Below, piece by piece: positions 6,030 to 10,484 of a stretch of DNA of 10,484 nucleotides. The position numbers and the translations under genes are program-made. The notes below the pieces were generated by a model. That model had not been told where the DNA came from. It made no database searches and saw nothing but the letters and a program-made list of their open reading frames with translations. The stretch is from the NCBI GenBank assembly GCA_905207425.1, contig CAJLLB010000066.1, positions 1 through 10,484 of the forward strand. Direction: 5' to 3'. The number at the start of each line of letters is the position of its first letter. Within the stretch, counting starts at the first letter, position 1. The DNA comes from an uncultured Collinsella sp. (GTDB lineage: Bacteria > Actinomycetota > Coriobacteriia > Coriobacteriales > Coriobacteriaceae).

Positions 6030-6055
6030 GCACCGCAGCCCAAGCAAATTAAAGC

Positions 6056-6119
6056 GAGCGTGGATAATCTCCCACTTTGAGCCCGCACACAGGCCAAAAC
6101 TGGGAGATTATCCACGTTC
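6056..6119. repeat. Long palindrome right of the Fic gene (copy E2)
   Basis: Arms 6056-6073 and 6102-6119 repeat those of E1 with one extra A-T pair, starting 26 bp after the Fic stop codon. There is no T-run after the hairpin, so it is not a classic terminator, although it could protect the 3' end of the message. Confidence 0.85.
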
Positions 6120-6127
6120 ATTCCTGG

Positions 6128-6158
6128 CTAGTCATTTAAGAACGTCCCCAATGACTAG
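6128..6158. repeat. Small palindrome module, extra copy (B2)
   Basis: CTAGTCATT (6128-6136) and AATGACTAG (6150-6158) are perfect 9-bp arms around TAAGAACGTCCCC. The same module starts both 214-bp repeats (2726 and 6239), so the window has three copies. Confidence 0.75.
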
Positions 6159-6212
6159 AAGGCCAGGCTCGACAACCTACGCTGCGTAGACATGCGCCAA
6201 TCGAACGAACGC

Positions 6213-6229
6213 GGATTTTTGGACGCTCA
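6213..6229. repeat. 17-bp repeat right of the Fic gene (copy 2)
   Basis: GGATTTTTGGACGCTCA is the partner of 4589-4605. It sits 9 bp before R2. The rest of 6159-6238 holds no gene that I can support. Confidence 0.5.
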
Positions 6230-6238
6230 TCCTGAGCA

Positions 6239-6452
6239 GTCATTTAAGATCGTCCCCAACGACTACCGCATTCGGAGCAAGACAACGCCGCAAGTAGAGG
6301 ACGGACAGCGAGCGACGTCCAGGGCGTACAAGTTGGCATGAAAAAGGCGAGGCATTGACCTTCTGGTCATGCCTCGCCTTTTGAATGACAAATTGTCGCT
6401 CTGGGCGGCGCGCAGCGTCGACCGGTTACGGCGTTTGGTAAAACGCCGTAAC
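6239..6452. repeat. Structured 214-bp intergenic repeat, copy R2
   Basis: This is the second copy of the unit at 2726-2939, with the same order of palindrome module, diverged stretch, conserved block (from 6294), terminator hairpin, GC-rich linker and end hairpin (6425-6436 with 6441-6452, loop GGTA). The end hairpin reaches into the stop codon of pyrE: position 6452 is the last base of its TAG. Compared with R1, three pairs of the end hairpin and one pair of the outer stem have changed on both sides, so pairing is kept. Confidence 0.85.
6342..6382. terminator. Bidirectional intrinsic terminator within R2
   Basis: The core arms AAAAGGCGAGGCAT and ATGCCTCGCCTTTT are the same as in R1, with GACC-TTCT-GGTC at the tip and a bulged T. 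It terminates pyrE on the minus strand and could also stop Fic read-through on the plus strand. Confidence 0.85.
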
Positions 6453-7135
6453 TACTCCTGAGCTCCGTACTGCTCGTAGTAGGCGTCGATGGCGGTCTTG
6501 AGCTCGTCGTCGATGACAACCTTGCCGTCGATCTCGTGGTTGTAGAGGGTCTCGACGACCTCAGCCATGGAGACGATGCTCGCGACGGGGAAACCGTACT
6601 TGGCCTCGATCTCCTTCTGAGCGGTGGTCACACCGCCCTTGCCGACCTCCATGCGGTTGAGGGACACGATGAGGCCCTTGATCTCGACATCGGCAGCAGC
6701 CTTGACCTTGGGATAGGTCTCGTCGATGGACTTACCGCTGGTGGTGACGTCCTCGACCATGACCACGCGGTCGCCGTCCTGGGGCTCATAGCCCAGCAGG
6801 TTACCCTTGTCGGCGCCGTGGTCCTTGGCCTCCTTGCGGTCGCAGCAGTACTTGACCTCCTTGCCGTACAGCTCATGGTAGGCAATGGCGGTCACGACGG
6901 CCAGCGGAATACCCTTGTAGGCCGGTCCAAACAGCACGTCAAAGTCGTCGCCAAAGTTATCGTGGATGGCCTGGGCGTAATACTCGCCCAGCTTCTTGAG
7001 CTGATAGCCCGTCACGTAAGCGCCGGCGTTCATAAAGAACGGGGACTGACGGCCGCTCTTGAGCGTAAAGCTGCCGAACTTAAGGACGTCGGACTCGACC
7101 ATAAACTTGATGAACTCTTGCTTGTAAGCCTCCAT
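6452..7135 (-). CDS. pyrE: Orotate phosphoribosyltransferase
   Basis: This encodes 227 residues, close to the usual 210-230. The product converts orotate and PRPP to orotidine monophosphate in de novo pyrimidine synthesis, in the cytosol. Diagnostic parts are FTLKSGRQSPFFMNAG (residues 23-38, substrate-binding N-terminal hood), the catalytic loop RKEAKDHG (100-107) and the PRPP-binding VVMVEDVTTSGKS (124-136). The start at 7135 has GAGAGGAG 5 nt upstream. It is transcribed alone here: no pyrF, pyrD or carA is adjacent, and the 3' side ends directly in the R2 hairpin and terminator. The promoter is not obvious in the 7150-7265 stretch. Confidence 0.96.
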   Translation of the reverse strand: MEAYKQEFIKFMVESDVLKFGSFTLKSGRQSPFFMNAGAYVTGYQLKKLGEYYAQAIHDNFGDDFDVLFGPAYKGIPLAVVTAIAYHELYGKEVKYCCDRKEAKDHGADKGNLLGYEPQDGDRVVMVEDVTTSGKSIDETYPKVKAAADVEIKGLIVSLNRMEVGKGGVTTAQKEIEAKYGFPVASIVSMAEVVETLYNHEIDGKVVIDDELKTAIDAYYEQYGAQE

Positions 7136-7265
7136 GCGGGCTCCTCTCGTAATCGCGTACGTGCCTTCCAGTTTAGCGCAGGCGAAGCGTAGATGCGGAC
7201 GCGCTTTGGGGCCACGGCATTCTGTAAAGGCTTTGTCAGGGGGAATGGTTTTCCGAACAATGGGG

Positions 7266-7294
7266 TTGACATGTCAAACCCCCTCATCAAGAAT
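7266..7294 (+). promoter_or_regulatory. Probable promoter of the mgtA leader, with a palindrome over the -35
   Basis: A perfect TTGACA (7266-7271) is followed at 17 bp by AAGAAT (7289-7294, four of six). The -35 box is half of a perfect 12-bp palindrome TTGACATGTCAA (7266-7277), extended by GGGG and CCCC flanks, which could bind a dimeric regulator. Transcription would start near 7300, about 270 nt before mgtA. Confidence 0.5.
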
Positions 7295-7361
7295 ACGGGC
7301 GGATTAAAAAGGGGTACGAGATACCCAAAGCGCACTGCGCTCAGCCTTTAGGAGGTGTGCC

Positions 7362-7433
7362 ATGGAAGGCAGTCCTAGTCGAAAAACCTGCATGTCGCCC
7401 TCGGCACGCCGCGAGGACTCCGCACACGCATAA
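7362..7433 (+). CDS. Putative leader peptide upstream of mgtA (23 codons)
   Basis: ATG 7362 follows AGGAGGTG (7350-7357) at 4 nt, the strongest ribosome site in the window, and reads 23 codons to TAA at 7431. The peptide begins MEGSPSRK, has six basic residues (four Arg, one Lys, one His), two Pro and five Ser, and ends REDSAHA. It overlaps no other gene. By position it matches the mgtL-type leader peptides of enterobacterial mgtA, whose translation senses magnesium or proline. There is no clear sequence homology, so the role is inferred from place and ribosome site alone. Confidence 0.55.
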   Translation: MEGSPSRKTCMSPSARREDSAHA

Positions 7434-7572
7434 ACGCCACCGGCAGATCGCCAAAACCACCGCAAAGGCGCGCTGCACCCTTTGTGGGCTCAAGAGCTTG
7501 ACGTGAGCGACATCTAGGTTTTTTGAAGCAAATACGACACGTACGCTAACTCCCCTCAACAAGGAGGACCCT
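7434..7572 (+). promoter_or_regulatory. mgtA leader between the small ORF and mgtA
   Basis: This stretch starts C-rich and G-poor (7434-7465), as expected of Rho loading sites. It holds a 9-bp hairpin (CCGCAAAGG 7460-7468 with CCTTTGTGG 7479-7487, one G-U) and a T6 run at 7519-7524 without a good terminator stem directly before it. I see no M-box (Mg2+ riboswitch) consensus. It ends in the ribosome site AAGGAGGA before 7573. Confidence 0.4.
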
Positions 7573-10341
7573 ATGCTGATGCTCAAAACCGTCACGGTAC
7601 TCGAAGCCATCTCCAAGCGCCGCCGCACGGCGCGCCCTGCCGCTCATACCGGCCTGTCCAAGAACACCATATTCGCCGCCACCCATAGTGCCGAGGACGC
7701 CCTCGTACTGCTTGACGCCACGGCAAACGGCCTCACCGTCGAGCAGGCAACTGAGCGCCTGAACGCCGTCGGCCCCAACACCATCGAGGCAACGACCAAA
7801 ACGCTCGCCCGCCGCATCGCCGACGCGTTCATCGATCCCTTCGCCGGCATCCTCGCCGCGCTCGCACTGGTCTCGCTCTACATCGACGTGCTCGCCGTGC
7901 CCGAACCGCAGCGCGACCCCTCCACGGTCATCGTCATCGGCACCATGCTGCTGGTATCGGGCGGCATGAAGTTTATCCAGGAAGCCCGCAGCGGCAATGC
8001 GGCAGAGGCCCTCAAGGACCTGGTCTCCAACACTTGCACCGCCCTGCGCGACGGCGGGCGCATCGAGATCCCCTTCGACGAGCTCGTCCCCGGCGATGTA
8101 ATCCGCCTCTCTGCCGGCGATATGGTGCCGGCAGACGCCCGCATCATCACCGCGCGCGACCTGTTTGTGATCGAGTCCGCACTCACCGGCGAGAGCGAGG
8201 CCGTCGAGAAGACCACCGCCGTCACCGTCGTCGAGGGCGCCGACGGCTCCGCACTGCCACTCTCTGCCTGCAAGAACATCGTCTTTACCGGCACCTCCGT
8301 GCAAAACGGCGCCGCCATGGCGCTTGTCGTTGCCACCGGCTCGGACACCTACCTGGGCGGCATCGCCAAGATGCTCAACGGGCGCGGCGAAAAAAGCGCG
8401 TTTGACCGCGGCGTCTCGAGCGTCTCCATGCTGCTGGTGCGCCTGATGCTCGTTATGGCGCCGGCCGTCTTTGCCATCAACGCCGCCACCAAGGGCAACG
8501 TCATCGACGCGCTGCTGTTCGCCACGAGCGTGGCCGTGGGCATCACGCCGCAGATGCTTCCCGTCATCGTGACCACGAGCCTGTCGCAGGGCGCCAAGGA
8601 CCTCGCCCGTCGCCAGGTTATCGTCAAGGAGCTGCCGGCGATTCAAAACCTCGGAGCGATGGACGTCCTGTGCTGCGACAAGACCGGCACCCTCACCGAA
8701 GACCGCATCGTGCTCGAGCGCTACCTCAACACCGATGGCAACGAGGACGCGCGCGTGCTGCGCCATGCGTTTTTGAACAGCTTCTTCCAGACCGGCCTCA
8801 AAAATCTTATCGACCTGGCCGTAATCGACCGTGCCGATGTGACGCCCTCGGCCGTCGTGCCCGATTCTATGCTGGGCCAGAGTCTGCGCGACCGCTATAC
8901 CAAGGTCGACGAGGTTCCCTTCGATTTCTCGCGCCGTCGCCTGAGCGTAGTTGTCGCCGACGCCCAAGGCAAAACCCAGATGGTTACCAAGGGCGCTGCC
9001 GAGGAAATGCTCGAGATCTGCTCCTTTGTCGAGATCGATGGCATCGCTCAGCCGCTCACCGACGAGAAGCTCGCCCAGATTCGCAAGCAGATCGCCGGAC
9101 TTAACGCCGAGGGCCTACGCGTAATTGCCGTGGCGCAGAAGACCAATCCGCGCTGCGTGGGCGAGTTTGGCATCGCCGACGAGTGCGACATGGTGCTGAT
9201 GGGCTTTTTGGCCTTCCTCGATCCGCCCAAAGCAAGTGCTGCGGGCGCCGTCGCCACCCTCGAGGCCAAGGGCGTGGCGGTCAAGGTCCTAACCGGCGAC
9301 AACGACCGCGTCGCCGCCACCGTCTGCGAGCAGATTGGTATCGATGCGAGCAACGTCTTGCTCGGCTCCGAGATCGATGCGCTCGATGACGCCGAACTTG
9401 CCGAGCGCGCCGAGAAAACCCACCTCTTCGCCAAGCTCTCGCCGCTGCAGAAGGCGCGCCTGGTACGTGTCATGCGCGAGATGCTCGGCCACACCGTGGG
9501 CTTTATGGGCGACGGCATCAACGACGCCGCCGCCATGCGTGCGAGCGATTGCGGCATCTCGGTCGATTCGGCCGTCGATATTGCCAAGGAATCCGCCGAT
9601 ATCATCTTGCTTCAGAAGGACTTGGGCGTGCTCGAGCGCGGCATCATCGAAGGCCGCCGCACTTACGGCAACCTGCTCAAGTACCTCAAGACCACGGTGA
9701 GCTCCAACTTTGGCAATGTGCTGTCCGTGACCGTCGCGAGCCTGTTCTTGCCGTTTTTGCCCATGAGCGCCCTGCAGCTGGTACTGCTGTCGCTGGTCTA
9801 CGAGATCGTGTGCATCGCACTGCCGTGGGACACCGTCGATGACGCCTGGACTGCCCGCCCGCGTGCCTGGGACGCCGCGTCCATCAAGGGCTTTATGCTC
9901 GAGCTGGGCCCCGTGAGCTCGCTGTTTGACATCGTGACCTTCGCCGCGCTCTTCTTTGTCGTGTGCCCCGCCGCCGTGGACGCAAGCTGGTCCGAGCTTG
10001 CCGCCGCGGGCGACGTCGCGGGTATGGCGACCTTTGCTGCGCTCTTCCAGAGCGGCTGGTTTGTCGAGTCCATGTGGTCGCAGACACTCGTGGTCCACAT
10101 GTTGCGCTCCCCGCATCTGCCGAGCCCGCGCGACCACGCCGCGCCCGCATTGTGCGTTCTTACCGTGCTGGGCCTGGCGCTCGTCACCTGGCTGCCGGCA
10201 AGCCCCATCGCCGATGCGCTCGGCCTCATGCCGCTGCCCACGAGCTTTTTTGGGCTGCTCATTGGCATCGTTACCGCCTATATCGCGCTCACCCAGCTGG
10301 CGAAGCGCCGCTACATTGCCCGCCACGGCGAGCTGCTGTAG
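7573..10341 (+). CDS. mgtA: Magnesium-translocating P-type ATPase (MgtA/MgtB type)
   Basis: This encodes 922 residues, full length for the P3B ATPases that import Mg2+ across the cytoplasmic membrane at the cost of ATP. Order: cytosolic N-terminus with cation-ATPase N domain (about 40-85), M1-M2 (about 90-109 and 117-135), actuator domain with TGES at 205-208, M3-M4 (about 285-340), phosphorylation site DKTGTLT with D369, nucleotide-binding domain (KGAAEEML), hinge GDGIND at 646-651, and six C-terminal membrane segments to about residue 910. The M4 stretch AVGITPQMLP and the run AIQNLGAMDVLCCDKTGTLT closely follow enterobacterial MgtA, but Q327 replaces the usual Glu of TPEMLP. The start at 7573 is supported by AAGGAGGA at 6 nt; the second Met (7579) is less well placed. 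The gene stands alone behind a long leader. Confidence 0.96.
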   Translation: MLMLKTVTVLEAISKRRRTARPAAHTGLSKNTIFAATHSAEDALVLLDATANGLTVEQATERLNAVGPNTIEATTKTLARRIADAFIDPFAGILAALALVSLYIDVLAVPEPQRDPSTVIVIGTMLLVSGGMKFIQEARSGNAAEALKDLVSNTCTALRDGGRIEIPFDELVPGDVIRLSAGDMVPADARIITARDLFVIESALTGESEAVEKTTAVTVVEGADGSALPLSACKNIVFTGTSVQNGAAMALVVATGSDTYLGGIAKMLNGRGEKSAFDRGVSSVSMLLVRLMLVMAPAVFAINAATKGNVIDALLFATSVAVGITPQMLPVIVTTSLSQGAKDLARRQVIVKELPAIQNLGAMDVLCCDKTGTLTEDRIVLERYLNTDGNEDARVLRHAFLNSFFQTGLKNLIDLAVIDRADVTPSAVVPDSMLGQSLRDRYTKVDEVPFDFSRRRLSVVVADAQGKTQMVTKGAAEEMLEICSFVEIDGIAQPLTDEKLAQIRKQIAGLNAEGLRVIAVAQKTNPRCVGEFGIADECDMVLMGFLAFLDPPKASAAGAVATLEAKGVAVKVLTGDNDRVAATVCEQIGIDASNVLLGSEIDALDDAELAERAEKTHLFAKLSPLQKARLVRVMREMLGHTVGFMGDGINDAAAMRASDCGISVDSAVDIAKESADIILLQKDLGVLERGIIEGRRTYGNLLKYLKTTVSSNFGNVLSVTVASLFLPFLPMSALQLVLLSLVYEIVCIALPWDTVDDAWTARPRAWDAASIKGFMLELGPVSSLFDIVTFAALFFVVCPAAVDASWSELAAAGDVAGMATFAALFQSGWFVESMWSQTLVVHMLRSPHLPSPRDHAAPALCVLTVLGLALVTWLPASPIADALGLMPLPTSFFGLLIGIVTAYIALTQLAKRRYIARHGELL

Positions 10342-10484
10342 CAAGTAGACGGAAAACACCCTGCCAGCTGCCGTTGCCACTACCACAGCTGCCAACGCCG
10401 CTGCCGTTGCCTCTGCCGCCGCAGTCTATCCCATTACAGTCTGAAGTGGGCCACCGATAAATTTCGATGGCGAGCATTCGGCGC
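10342..10484. other. Right-edge stretch without a supported gene
   Basis: It holds three related 12-mers, GCTGCCGTTGCC (10367 and 10400) and GCTGCCAACGCC (10388), spaced by multiples of three. A Gly/Ser-rich minus-strand frame starts at 10477 but runs 53 bp into mgtA and looks like low-complexity chance. No terminator for mgtA is visible. Confidence 0.4.

Noticed and set aside
7504..7524. Intrinsic terminator in the mgtA leader
   Set aside because: The T6 run is preceded by only a 5-bp weak stem at 10 nt distance; this does not meet the usual pattern.
7546..8967. Long minus-strand frame of 473 codons opposite mgtA
   Set aside because: It lies opposite a clear full-length P-type ATPase with all motifs; such mirror frames are common in GC-rich genes.
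9289..10395. Long minus-strand frame of 368 codons opposite the end of mgtA
   Set aside because: Shadow of mgtA; no ribosome site and a low-complexity composition rich in Gly, Ala and His.

Overview
The window looks like two unrelated pieces of DNA joined near position 1685. Positions 1 to about 1685 carry marks of a spore-forming clostridial Firmicute: the start of a SpoIIE-like sporulation membrane protein (minus strand, running off the left edge), then a divergent promoter, a T-box tRNA-sensing leader with its intrinsic terminator, and the first 220 codons of a PLP-dependent aminotransferase that stops before its catalytic lysine. From about 1690 to the right end, the gene content, GC-rich codon use and dense intergenic palindromic repeats suggest a Collinsella-like member of the Coriobacteriia, which do not sporulate. 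This assignment rests on gene content and style only. A misassembled or chimeric contig is the simplest reading; horizontal transfer is the alternative.

The right-hand piece holds, in order: a HAD-family phosphoglycolate-phosphatase-like gene (+, 1795-2463); a 478-bp intergenic stretch with a strictly phased array of alternating 15-bp elements and the first copy (R1) of a 214-bp structured repeat; a small lipoprotein gene (-, 2942-3499); a glucose-type PTS EIIA gene (-, 3736-4272) with promoter and terminator; a repeat-rich, partly AT-rich intergenic stretch; a class II Fic-domain gene with a C-terminal winged helix (+, 4857-6029), flanked by two copies of a long palindrome and preceded by overlapping inverted repeats; a second repeat-rich stretch with copy R2; pyrE (-, 6452-7135); and an mgtA-type magnesium P-type ATPase gene (+, 7573-10341) behind a roughly 280-nt leader that contains a well-formed 23-codon upstream ORF.

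The protein-coding genes are mostly housekeeping or regulatory and do not form one operon. The unusual content is between the genes: (1) six 15-bp elements at exactly 31-bp steps in alternating orientation; (2) the R1/R2 repeats, each joined to the stop codon of a minus-strand gene, with base-paired arms that differ between copies in a compensated way; (3) the Fic gene with its palindromic borders and operator-like inverted repeats; and (4) the mgtA leader peptide. These are the best candidates for something not yet described.
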